64,000 bases of DNA. Source: CBDCUQ01 sp965222835. Lineage in GTDB: Bacteria > Pseudomonadota > Alphaproteobacteria > Rhizobiales > Hyphomicrobiaceae. The stretch is taken from the NCBI GenBank assembly GCA_965222835.1, contig CBDCUQ010000003.1, positions 372,001 through 436,000 of the forward strand, in the 5' to 3' direction. Positions 1-7,205 of this stretch are shown piece by piece; position 1 is the first letter of the stretch, and each line of letters begins with the position of its first letter. The notes below the pieces were generated by a model. It was not told the DNA's origin. It searched no databases and saw only the letters and a program-made list of their open reading frames with translations. Made by a program: the position numbers and the translations under genes.

Positions 1-91
1 GCATTCGGCAACCGAACTGGGTCCGGGCTCAGATCAATCAAGACACGTGCGTGGTTGCGTGGCGTCACCGCCTCTCTTCGGCCTCAGCCGC

Positions 92-571
92 TCAGTCTTT
101 CTGTATGCTTTTAACATAGTGCGTCAGTATGAGCACGCGGACGTAGGGTGGCATTGGCTCATCCCAATCTTTTTCCTCCCTTTTGAAATGCCGCCAAAAC
201 TCTGGCATGTCGAAGGACTCGTGCCCCGGCACTTCTTCTTTGCCTGAGACGATGCGATAGACGCGCCAGAATGGGAACGTGCCATTATTGTTCTTTGCAA
301 TGGCGGTCAGACCGGCTGGCTTTTTCGCCAGCGTTTTTGCCTGTGGTCCGTCACCCTTGCCATCAGGACCGTGGCACGCCGTGCAGTACCATTCAAATTC
401 AGTTCTACCCTCTTTAAGGACCTCGGCCGCGGGAACCTCCTCCGCTGACAAAGGGTGCGTTTGTGCGATGGTGAGCGCAACCAACGTCAAAAGCCAGCGC
501 GCGAGTCCCCGCCCAAATGTGAAATCAATGGGACGTTTCAAATGAGACATTGTATGCCGCAACTTGCTCAT
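92..571 (-). CDS. Exported mono-heme c-type cytochrome
   Basis: Periplasmic electron carrier, 159 aa. An N-terminal hydrophobic stretch (about residues 23-43) looks like a signal peptide or anchor. One heme motif, CTACH, lies at residues 63-67, followed by GPDGKGDGP as in class I cytochromes c. Met122 (FDMPEF) and Met139 (EPMPP) are the candidate sixth ligands. The ATG at 571 has an AAGGAG ribosome site about 8 bases upstream. The gene stands alone: a CPBP protease lies upstream on the same strand about 290 bases away, and the 288 bases between them hold no gene that I can see. Its redox partner is not apparent from the neighbours. Family assignment is firm; the specific role is unknown. Confidence 0.85.
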   Translation of the reverse strand: MSKLRHTMSHLKRPIDFTFGRGLARWLLTLVALTIAQTHPLSAEEVPAAEVLKEGRTEFEWYCTACHGPDGKGDGPQAKTLAKKPAGLTAIAKNNNGTFPFWRVYRIVSGKEEVPGHESFDMPEFWRHFKREEKDWDEPMPPYVRVLILTHYVKSIQKD

Positions 572-859
572 TGGCTTGCTCCTTATCGCGATACTCTGAT
601 CTTGGGCAGAACCCGCTCATGCTCTGCCGGTCTCCCGGCGGTTCGAAGAGGAGCGTAGGGCAAACCGGGCGAGCGCAGCAAGGTGGCTTCTGGCGGTGCT
701 GGCCTCTGGCCGATCGACTCTGACAGCAAAAAGGGCGCGCTATGTACGTCAATGCCTTTAACGCTGCCTCCTGGTCTGTCACTCCCCTTCTCGCGCAGTT
801 GTAGTTCCTTGGGATTGCAAAGTTATGGGGCCCTGCCGCTGATGTAGCGGCGAACCCGG

Positions 860-1669
860 TCAATGGGAAAGGGCTGGCCATCCGAGTACAATCACGATGA
901 AGCTCACGGTCGCATTGTAGAGGACATGGCACAGAAGGGGCACTCTCAGGCTGCCTGTCCGCACAAGCAGCCAGCACATAAACAAGCCGGACGAAAAGAG
1001 CTGCAATTGCGCTAGGGGGGTCCGGTCGACGTGTAATGCCGTCCAAGCAATCGAAGTGATGAGTGCCGCGCCCATGAAACCAAGCCGCGACCTCGAAAGG
1101 GCGGCGAAGAGGAAACCACGGAATAAGAGCTCTTCGGAAAGCGGGGCGAGTAAAACACGTATCGGCACCATCAACCAGCTCCGCGGCCGGATCATCAGCT
1201 CTTGATACGGTCGCCAGTCTTCCCTGACGGCTTCGGGCATCCATGCGATGAACACGCTGAACCAAATCAAAGCTGCCGCGAGAGCGACGAGGAGCGAAGC
1301 CGCGTAAACGCGTCGCGCATCTTCTGGCGGCGTCAGCGCCAGCACGATGGCGGGCCTGCAGCTGAAGCGGCTTGCGGCGATGATCGTCAGGCACAAGAGC
1401 GTGGCATGCATGGTGAAGAGGTAGACGGCATCGTGTGTCATCAGGCGGCGCTCTATGATGCCCGGCGGGAATGCCCCCGCTCCCCCTAGCCCCGCGATCC
1501 AATCGTAGATTTGGGCAGCACAATAAGCGGCAAGAGGGGCAGCCAAAACGATGCCCAGCGCCGCGATTGACGCTGACGTCGGGCTCCACCTGGTCTGCGG
1601 TGCGTAGCGCGGCGACGCGGCAACGAATAGATTCCAGAGACCCGCCCAAAGACCATGTCTTCCCATCAC
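860..1669 (-). CDS. CPBP family intramembrane metalloprotease
   Basis: Predicted membrane-embedded glutamic/metal protease of the CPBP (CAAX protease, Abi) family, 269 aa with several hydrophobic helices. The family motifs are present: EExxxR at residues 179-184 (EELLFR), His213 in ALHVD, and HxxxN at 248-252 (HVLYN). These would form the active site within the membrane. Bacterial relatives act in protein maturation, bacteriocin self-immunity or unknown processing, and nothing nearby indicates a substrate. The ATG at 1669 is the first in frame; an alternative Met sits at residue 2. It is a single gene, divergent from the CapA-like gene. Confidence 0.8.
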   Translation of the reverse strand: MMGRHGLWAGLWNLFVAASPRYAPQTRWSPTSASIAALGIVLAAPLAAYCAAQIYDWIAGLGGAGAFPPGIIERRLMTHDAVYLFTMHATLLCLTIIAASRFSCRPAIVLALTPPEDARRVYAASLLVALAAALIWFSVFIAWMPEAVREDWRPYQELMIRPRSWLMVPIRVLLAPLSEELLFRGFLFAALSRSRLGFMGAALITSIAWTALHVDRTPLAQLQLFSSGLFMCWLLVRTGSLRVPLLCHVLYNATVSFIVIVLGWPALSH

Positions 1670-1782
1670 AAGTTCCCAGTGTGCCAGCCACAGTTGCCTG
1701 CGGGATGCCTTTCCAGACGATCTTCCAGTACGCTGGATGCTCCGACTGCATACATGAGATGCGCAGAGGTGCGCTCCCTCCC

Positions 1783-1796
1783 ATGAGCCCGATCAA
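1783..1796. promoter_or_regulatory. Weak FNR/FixK-like site upstream of the CapA-like gene
   Basis: ATGAGCCCGATCAA matches the TTGA-N6-TCAA core at seven of eight positions. It is centred about 65 bases before the CapA-like start. One mismatch makes this a weak call; it is listed because two neighbouring genes have full matches at similar distances. Confidence 0.2.
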
Positions 1797-1854
1797 ATAT
1801 CACGAGTTCGCCGGCCTGTAGGATGCACGTCTGACACATCAGGATGCGATCGAT

Positions 1855-2970
1855 ATGGATGATTCCCGCGACATCACGCTTTTCCTATGCGGTGATGTGA
1901 TGACCGGGCGCGGCATCGATCAAATTCTGCCGCATCCGAGCGAGCCGCAACTCTTTGAACCCTGCGTTCGCTCGGCACGCACATATGTCGAGCTGGCGGA
2001 GGAGCGGACCGGACCGATCCAGCGCGCGCAGCCGTTTGAATATATTTGGGGTGATGCCCTCTCCGAGTGGACGCAGGCTCGGCCGGACGCGCGGATCATC
2101 AACCTCGAAACGGCCGTTACGACAAGTGCAGACGCTGACCCTCACAAAGGCATCCACTACCGTATGAAACCGGCGAATGTGCCATGCCTCATCGCGGCCG
2201 GAATCGATTGTTGCGTGCTGGCTAACAATCACACCCTCGATTGGGGTCGCTCGGGACTTGTCGAAACGCTTGACAGTCTCCATGCGGCCAACCTCAAAAC
2301 CGTTGGCGCCGGACGAAGTCTTGAGGATGCTCAGCGGCCTGCGCGGATCGATATTCCCGGGAATGGCCGCGTGCTCGTGTTCGCATGGGGCCTTGAGACC
2401 AGCGGAATCCCAGTCCAATGGGCCGCAGGAAAAGCCTCGAGCGGTATCAACATGCTGTCCGATCTCTCGCCAGAATGCGTCAGGGATATTGCCGCCGAGA
2501 TTCAGAGGTGGAAACAACCGGGCGATATCGCCGTGGCCTCGATCCACTGGGGTGGAAATTGGGGTTATGCCATTTCGGAGGAGGAGCGCGCCTTCGCCCA
2601 CGCCCTTATCGATACGGCCTGTGTTGACGTCGTCCATGGGCATTCGGCCCATCATGCGAGAGGGTTCGAGGTCTATAAAGATCGCCCCGTTTTCTACAGC
2701 TGCGGCGATTTCCTCAATGACTATGAGGGCATCAGCGGGCATGAGGCGTATCGCCCGAATCTCACGCTTATGTTTTTTGCCACGTTTAATCGAAAGACCG
2801 CGAAGCTCACCCGCCTTCTCTTATCGCCCATGGAAATCTGCCGGTTCCGGCTAGAGCGCGCAAAAAGGTCAGATGCAGCGTGGCTGGCGGAGCGTCTTAC
2901 GCGCGAAGGCGCGCCTCTTGGTCCGCGCGTCGCGGTCGACCCGGAGGGAAGGCTTTCCGTCTTGTGGTGA
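1855..2970 (+). CDS. CapA-like metallophosphoesterase (PGA_cap family)
   Basis: A 371-aa protein of the CapA / poly-gamma-glutamate capsule family, which has a calcineurin-like metal-dependent phosphatase fold. Visible motifs are GDVM (residues 13-16), the NLET segment, ANNHTLDWG, IHWGGNWG, and HGHSAHH followed by YSCGDFLNDY. These carry the metal-binding Asp, Asn and His residues of the family. No capBC genes accompany it, so capsule synthesis is not supported; stand-alone homologues are common and mostly uncharacterised. There is no obvious signal peptide, so it may be cytoplasmic. A BON-domain gene follows after about 108 bases that contain an FNR-like site, so the two need not share a transcript. 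Confidence 0.85.
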   Translation: MDDSRDITLFLCGDVMTGRGIDQILPHPSEPQLFEPCVRSARTYVELAEERTGPIQRAQPFEYIWGDALSEWTQARPDARIINLETAVTTSADADPHKGIHYRMKPANVPCLIAAGIDCCVLANNHTLDWGRSGLVETLDSLHAANLKTVGAGRSLEDAQRPARIDIPGNGRVLVFAWGLETSGIPVQWAAGKASSGINMLSDLSPECVRDIAAEIQRWKQPGDIAVASIHWGGNWGYAISEEERAFAHALIDTACVDVVHGHSAHHARGFEVYKDRPVFYSCGDFLNDYEGISGHEAYRPNLTLMFFATFNRKTAKLTRLLLSPMEICRFRLERAKRSDAAWLAERLTREGAPLGPRVAVDPEGRLSVLW

Positions 2971-2987
2971 GAATCTTCGACGAGTTG

Positions 2988-3001
2988 TTGAGCCCTCTCA
3001 A
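2988..3001. promoter_or_regulatory. FNR/FixK-type binding site upstream of the BON-domain gene
   Basis: TTGAGCCCTCTCAA is a perfect inverted repeat that fits the FNR/CRP-superfamily core TTGA-N6-TCAA. Its centre is about 84 bases upstream of the chosen start of the BON gene. An activator placed at -41.5 would leave a leader of roughly 43 bases. The match is seen in the sequence; binding is inferred. Confidence 0.5.
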
Positions 3002-3078
3002 AGTCAGAGCGCCGGGTGCCCTCTAGAGTGGGCAAAGGCCTGTGTGATTGGGCTCGGAAGCAAGGCGTCGCACATCAT

Positions 3079-3840
3079 ATGAACGGCGATTTTGGACAGT
3101 CGCTTGACGCTCAGGAGCGCAGGCACCTCGTCGAGAGGGTGCGGACGCTTCTCAGAAGCGAACCGCTCCTCGGGCCCTCATTCCATCTTAAGGATCTGAG
3201 GATCGAGGCGGACGGCGCGCTGGTACTCGATGGTGAAGTTCCCAGCGTGGCGGCGAAAAAACTCGCTCTCGAACACGTCGCCGCAGCCACTCCCTCGGTC
3301 ACCTGCCTTGTCGATCGCCTGCATGTGACGCCCGCGACCTCCATGACGGATAAGGAAATACGCGTACATCTTCGCAATGGCTTGATCGAGGAGCAAAGCT
3401 TCAAAGCCCTCGAGATTGCAGAGCTGGAGAATAACGAGCTGCGCCTTATGCGTGGCGCGCCCGAGAAAAAGCTTGGTCACATCGAATTCGAGGTGAAGGA
3501 CGGCGTGGTCATCCTCAATGGCAGCGCGCCTGGCCTGACCTCGAAGCGCCTTGCTGGCGTGATCGCCTGGTGGGTGCCCGGCGTGCGCGACGTCTTCAAC
3601 GGTATTGAGGTTGCCCCTCCCGAAGAGGACAGCGAGGACAACATCGCCGAAGCCGTTCGCGTCGTACTCGAGAAAGATGCCTTCGTGAACGCAAGCCAAG
3701 TCGCGGTGCGTGTTAACGGACGGGAGGTGCACCTTGCTGGCCTTGTTCCGAATGAAACCGAACGTCAGGCCGCCGAGCGCGATGTGTGGTGCCTGTTTGG
3801 GGTCGATAAGGTCATCAACGATATCAAAGTCCAAACGTAA
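3079..3840 (+). CDS. BON-domain protein, probably three BON repeats
   Basis: A 253-aa protein made of repeated BON-like units (about residues 15-80, 85-165 and 190-253). Each has the alternating strand/helix pattern with motifs such as LVLDGEVPS, VVILNGSAP and VHLAGLVPN. BON domains bind phospholipid or other hydrophobic ligands and occur in osmotic and envelope stress proteins such as OsmY. No clear signal peptide is present. The ATG at 3079 fits the start of the conserved region; an in-frame GTG at 3016 would add 21 unlike residues. The next gene, ald, starts 30 bases downstream, so the two are probably co-transcribed from a promoter near the FNR-like site at 2988-3001. Confidence 0.8.
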   Translation: MNGDFGQSLDAQERRHLVERVRTLLRSEPLLGPSFHLKDLRIEADGALVLDGEVPSVAAKKLALEHVAAATPSVTCLVDRLHVTPATSMTDKEIRVHLRNGLIEEQSFKALEIAELENNELRLMRGAPEKKLGHIEFEVKDGVVILNGSAPGLTSKRLAGVIAWWVPGVRDVFNGIEVAPPEEDSEDNIAEAVRVVLEKDAFVNASQVAVRVNGREVHLAGLVPNETERQAAERDVWCLFGVDKVINDIKVQT

Positions 3841-3870
3841 CCATCAGTGCTGAGTGGCCGGGAGAGACCT

Positions 3871-4989
3871 ATGCGGATCGGCGTTCCCAAAGAGATAAAG
3901 GTACACGAATATCGCGTCGGCATGATCCCCGCCTCGGTCCGAGAGGCGGTGGCCCATGGTCATGATGTGCTCGTCCAGTCGGGTGCTGCCGAGCGCCAGG
4001 GGTTCTCCAACGAGGACTATCAAAGGGCAGGTGCCAAGGTCGTGCCGACAGCCGAGGACGTTTTTGCCAATGCCGAGATCCTGGTGAAAGTGAAGGAGCC
4101 GCAGCCCAATGAGCTCAAGATGCTGCGCGAAGGGCAGACGCTTTTCACTTATCTTCACCTGGCGCCCGACCCCAAACAGACGAAGGCCCTGCGGAAAACT
4201 GGGGTCACGGCGATTGCCTACGAGACGGTGACCAATGCCCATGGCGGCCTGCCATTGCTGTCGCCGATGAGCGAGGTCGCGGGCCGGATGGCGATTCAGG
4301 TGGGTGCCCACGCGCTTGAGATGGAGCAAGGCGGACGCGGCATGCTGCTCGGAGGGGCTGCCGGAGTGGCGCCCGCTAAGGTCGTCGTTATCGGCGGCGG
4401 CGTTGCGGGACACAACGCGGTCCGCATGGCCATCGGCGCCGAAGCGCATGTCACGTGCATCGATATCAATCTGGAGCGTCTCTATGCACTCGATCTTCAG
4501 TTTGGCGCAGCTCTCAATACGATTTTCTCTACACGACAGGCGATTGAGGACTATGTGCTTGAGGCAGACCTTGTGATTTGCTCTGTCCTCGTCCCAGGTG
4601 ACGCGGCGCCCAAGCTCATAAGCACGGAGCTCGTGGAGGCCATGAAACGGGGCTCGGTCATTGTCGACATTTCGATCGATCAAGGGGGATGTGCCGAGAC
4701 CTCCAAACCGACCACACACGCGAAGCCGCTCTTGATTGCGCACGGTGTGGTTCACTACTGCGTCACCAACATGCCGGGTGCTGTGGCCCGCAGCTCAACG
4801 TTTGCCCTCAACAACGCCACGCTGCCGTTCGTGCTGGCGCTTGCCGACAAAGGTCCAATCCGTGCGCTGCGTGGGGATCCACACTTGCGTGCTGGTCTCA
4901 ATGTGCACCACGGCATGGTCACGCATGCTGCTGTTGCTCACGCCTTGGATCTCGACCTTACCGAAGCCGAGCAAGCCGTCGGCAAGTAA
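3871..4989 (+). CDS. ald: Alanine dehydrogenase
   Basis: NAD-dependent alanine dehydrogenase (alanine to pyruvate plus ammonia, reversible), 372 aa, the usual length. The N-terminus MRIGVPKEIK is the family signature. The catalytic Lys in VKVKEP and His in LHLAP are both present, and the Rossmann motif is GGGVAGHN. The ATG at 3871 with GGGAGAG upstream is preferred over an in-frame GTG at 3847. In bacteria facing low oxygen the reverse reaction recycles NADH and stores ammonia as alanine, which fits the stress-type neighbours. It follows the BON gene closely and is ended by a hairpin terminator. Confidence 0.95.
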   Translation: MRIGVPKEIKVHEYRVGMIPASVREAVAHGHDVLVQSGAAERQGFSNEDYQRAGAKVVPTAEDVFANAEILVKVKEPQPNELKMLREGQTLFTYLHLAPDPKQTKALRKTGVTAIAYETVTNAHGGLPLLSPMSEVAGRMAIQVGAHALEMEQGGRGMLLGGAAGVAPAKVVVIGGGVAGHNAVRMAIGAEAHVTCIDINLERLYALDLQFGAALNTIFSTRQAIEDYVLEADLVICSVLVPGDAAPKLISTELVEAMKRGSVIVDISIDQGGCAETSKPTTHAKPLLIAHGVVHYCVTNMPGAVARSSTFALNNATLPFVLALADKGPIRALRGDPHLRAGLNVHHGMVTHAAVAHALDLDLTEAEQAVGK

Positions 4990-5027
4990 CATGACGACTC
5001 ACGATAAGACAGAACGGCAAAATCCAT

Positions 5028-5068
5028 CCTCTCGACGGTTGGACTTTTTGATCCGGTCGAGAGGTTTT
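5028..5068 (+). terminator. Rho-independent terminator after ald
   Basis: A 9-bp perfect stem, CCTCTCGAC paired with GTCGAGAGG, with a 19-base loop and followed by TTTT. It sits about 40 bases after the ald stop codon. Confidence 0.65.
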
Positions 5069-5112
5069 GGTCTTGTGCGTCCGATCAAGGTGCAGACGTC
5101 AGAGCGCCTAAA

Positions 5113-5532
5113 TTACGCGTGGTGGTCGGAAACAGACTCCATCATCTCGCCAGAGAGCTCGTGAGAGGCTGCGTGGGTTACGTCGCCCACACTCAGCATG
5201 CCAACCATACGCTTTTTGTCGTTGATGACCGGCAGCCGGCGGACCTTCTTCTGCTCCATGATGCGAATTGCATCATCGAGTTCCTCGTTTTCGCTGCAAT
5301 AGATTATGCCCTTCGTCATCACATCACGTGCGGTCAGCGTCGCGCAGTTCCTTCCGTTCGCGACAGCGCGGCACGCAATGTCGCGGTCCGTGACCATACC
5401 GACAAGCCGGTCATTCTCGCCCACCGGAATGGAACCCACGTCCAGATCGCGCATTTTCTTGGCGATCTCAGACAATGTTGCTTCCGGCCCGACCCATTCT
5501 ACGCCGTTGTGCATTGCGTCTTTGACTTTCAT
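5113..5532 (-). CDS. CBS-domain pair protein
   Basis: A 139-aa stand-alone protein with two CBS motifs (a Bateman module). Repeat 1 has VGSIPVGENDRLVGMVTDRDI; repeat 2 has RRLPVINDKKRMVGMLSVGD. Such modules bind adenosine nucleotides and act as energy or redox sensors; in mycobacteria a similar protein (HRP1) belongs to the hypoxia regulon. The ATG at 5532 has GGAG upstream and matches the usual MKVKDAM-type start. An FNR/FixK-like site lies 76 bases upstream. It is convergent with ald and is read alone. Its partner protein is unknown. Confidence 0.88.
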   Translation of the reverse strand: MKVKDAMHNGVEWVGPEATLSEIAKKMRDLDVGSIPVGENDRLVGMVTDRDIACRAVANGRNCATLTARDVMTKGIIYCSENEELDDAIRIMEQKKVRRLPVINDKKRMVGMLSVGDVTHAASHELSGEMMESVSDHHA

Positions 5533-5601
5533 GGCTGAACTCCATTCGTCAGAATGTACCCCCGTTTGTACCATAAATTCTGCTGATCCCCGAAGCGCGC
5601 C

Positions 5602-5615
5602 TTGACCCCTATCAA
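5602..5615. promoter_or_regulatory. FNR/FixK-type binding site upstream of the CBS gene
   Basis: TTGACCCCTATCAA fits the FixK/FNR consensus TTGA(T/C)-N4-(A/G)TCAA exactly. It is centred about 76 bases before the CBS start codon. A class II activator site here would put transcription start near 5567 on the minus strand. The match is observed; function is inferred. Confidence 0.6.
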
Positions 5616-5662
5616 ATAGGATATACGAGCCTATCTGTTGGGCTGCTGCCCCCTCGTCGACT

Positions 5663-5962
5663 TCACAGATGGCCGTCTCCGGAATGGGTGACGCGAGAAC
5701 GCGACACGGCGCGCGCCGAGAGGCCGGGAAAATCGGCGCCGCGCTTGCTCAGGAACATCATGAGTTCCCAGTCCGTCGTGGCTTCATCGAAGCGTAGAAT
5801 ATAGGTGTTGCCGGCGGCATCCAGAACCTTGAAATAGCGATCGCCCTCGCCCCACCATTGGTCGACCATATCTGCAACACTGATGTTCTTGCCGTCGAAG
5901 TGCAGGGTCTCTGGTGCCGGTTCACCCCGAGCGTCGGACGCCGTATCGACGTGGATGCGCAT
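5663..5962 (-). CDS. Small uncharacterised protein, 99 aa
   Basis: A 99-aa soluble protein with no recognised domain. The central part (WGEGDRYFKVLDAAGNTYIL and the RFDEATTDWEL that follows) reads as a small beta-rich fold ending in a helix. It starts at an ATG with a strong AAAGGAG site and begins 17 bases after the HPF-like gene on the same strand, so it is probably translated from the same message. The position between HPF and a CBS protein suggests a stress-related role, but function is unknown. Confidence 0.65.
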   Translation of the reverse strand: MRIHVDTASDARGEPAPETLHFDGKNISVADMVDQWWGEGDRYFKVLDAAGNTYILRFDEATTDWELMMFLSKRGADFPGLSARAVSRSRVTHSGDGHL

Positions 5963-5979
5963 GACTGCACAAGCTCCTT

Positions 5980-6546
5980 TCAGGTAATGTGGTGCTTGCC
6001 GACGGGACGCACGAAGGTTGCTTGCGGTCCCTTATCACCGACGCTTTCGGAGAAGCGAACGTCCTGCCCCACTTCAAGCTGATCAAAATTACCGCCTTCG
6101 ACGCTATTGCGATGGAAATAGATCTCCCGGCCATCCGCCGATGCGATAAATCCATGATCGCGCTCAGGAGCCAAGGACACGATCCGTCCGTGTGGCGGCG
6201 TCTCGTGCTCTTTCACATGTCCCTGCCGCTTGCGCACAAAATCCTGCAACTGGCGCCGCGCCGCATCGAAGGCATCCGTAATGGTCACCTGCACATCCTC
6301 GTGGCGGCCGGTCGCGGCCGGGTCGCGGCTGATGGCGATATCGGGAGCGCCGGGAAGCGTTATGTGGAGACGGACCATATAGGTATCGCCTTTTTGGTGG
6401 CGATGCTGCGGGCGGCCGATGACGACTCGCAGCGACGTGATCCGGTCGTAGAACTGCTCGAGCTTCTCCGCCTCCTGGCGTGCCCGTTCCTCGATGTAGT
6501 CGACGCGCTTAATATGCTCGAAGACGATTTGGACGGGTACTTGCAT
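5980..6546 (-). CDS. HPF/RaiA-type ribosome hibernation protein with C-terminal cold-shock domain
   Basis: A 188-aa two-domain protein. Residues 1 to about 110 are an HPF/RaiA-like domain (MQVPVQIVFEH start, paired strands and helices, YMVRLHITLPG). Residues 118-185 form a cold-shock OB domain (HGRIVSLAPERDHGFI, EIYFHRNSV, VRFSESVGDKGPQA). HPF/RaiA proteins bind the small ribosomal subunit and store inactive ribosomes; the cold-shock domain probably binds RNA. The ATG at 6546 has GGAG 8 bases upstream and fits the family start; an upstream in-frame ATG at 6600 would add 18 proline-rich residues. It lies directly downstream of a truncated PaaK-like reading frame and may be read with it. Confidence 0.85.
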   Translation of the reverse strand: MQVPVQIVFEHIKRVDYIEERARQEAEKLEQFYDRITSLRVVIGRPQHRHQKGDTYMVRLHITLPGAPDIAISRDPAATGRHEDVQVTITDAFDAARRQLQDFVRKRQGHVKEHETPPHGRIVSLAPERDHGFIASADGREIYFHRNSVEGGNFDQLEVGQDVRFSESVGDKGPQATFVRPVGKHHIT

Positions 6547-6600
6547 AGGTTGCTCCGTGGGGCGAGGATCGGGTTTGCGGGGACGCGGCAACTCGGGCAT

Positions 6601-6996
6601 TCACATGAGCGCCGAGCGGTCCTGCACGATGATGGCGGGCTGGCCCTGGGTTCCGGATGTATGGCAGACACCGTATTTGCCGCGGAAAAGCTTGCCCAGA
6701 TTGTGCTCATCTGAAATGAAGTTCTCGAGATCGCGTTTCTTCACCTCCCTATTGGTGACGATATCGTCGAAGCTTTCCATCATCTCCGTTTTTGTCAGCA
6801 CGGGGAGGGCATTAATCGGACAGGTTGAAATGTCGAGGCCCGCAAATCTCTTGCTGTAGAAGTGCGAACGTGCCTTGGCGTGCGCGAGTAGGGCACGGAA
6901 TCGCTGCTCCTGTATCGATTGAAGCTCCTCCAAGCCGCCCTGCCAACGCGGCCGTAACGCGTACATCGCGTAGATGACTCGAATGAGATCAAGCAT
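6601..6996 (-). pseudogene. Truncated PaaK/F390-synthetase-like adenylate-forming enzyme (N-terminal fragment)
   Basis: A 131-aa frame resembling only the first third of a phenylacetate-CoA ligase or coenzyme F390 synthetase-like protein (normally about 430 aa). Features are the helix LLAHAKARSHFYSKRF, then LPVLTKTEMMESFD, and the start of the nucleotide-binding loop HTSGTQGQP. The frame stops about 14 residues after that loop. The acyl-binding and C-terminal lid parts are missing, and the HPF gene begins at once. It cannot be a working ligase. It is most likely a deletion remnant whose promoter may still drive the genes downstream; a retained small-protein role cannot be excluded. Confidence 0.7.
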
Positions 6997-7205
6997 TGCG
7001 GTTAAGTGCGAGCAGCCCCCGGGGAAGAATGCGTTAGAGATTAAGTCCTCGGCTCTCCGAAGTGTCAAGCGGTGCGAACCTTGGAACATTCTCCTTGCCT
7101 GCTCTCTGGAAATTTGTGTTCAAGTTCAAAACAGATGGTGTTCGCGTTGCTTCCGATTGAGCCGCGTCAAAGCCTCTCCCGTTCTCGACCGCCAAGAATG
7201 CAGGG

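Noticed and set aside
525..1796. A 423-aa open frame opposite and across the CPBP gene
   Set aside because: It overlaps the CPBP gene almost entirely, is rich in Arg, Cys and His as frame-shadows of GC-rich genes are, and has no recognisable domain.
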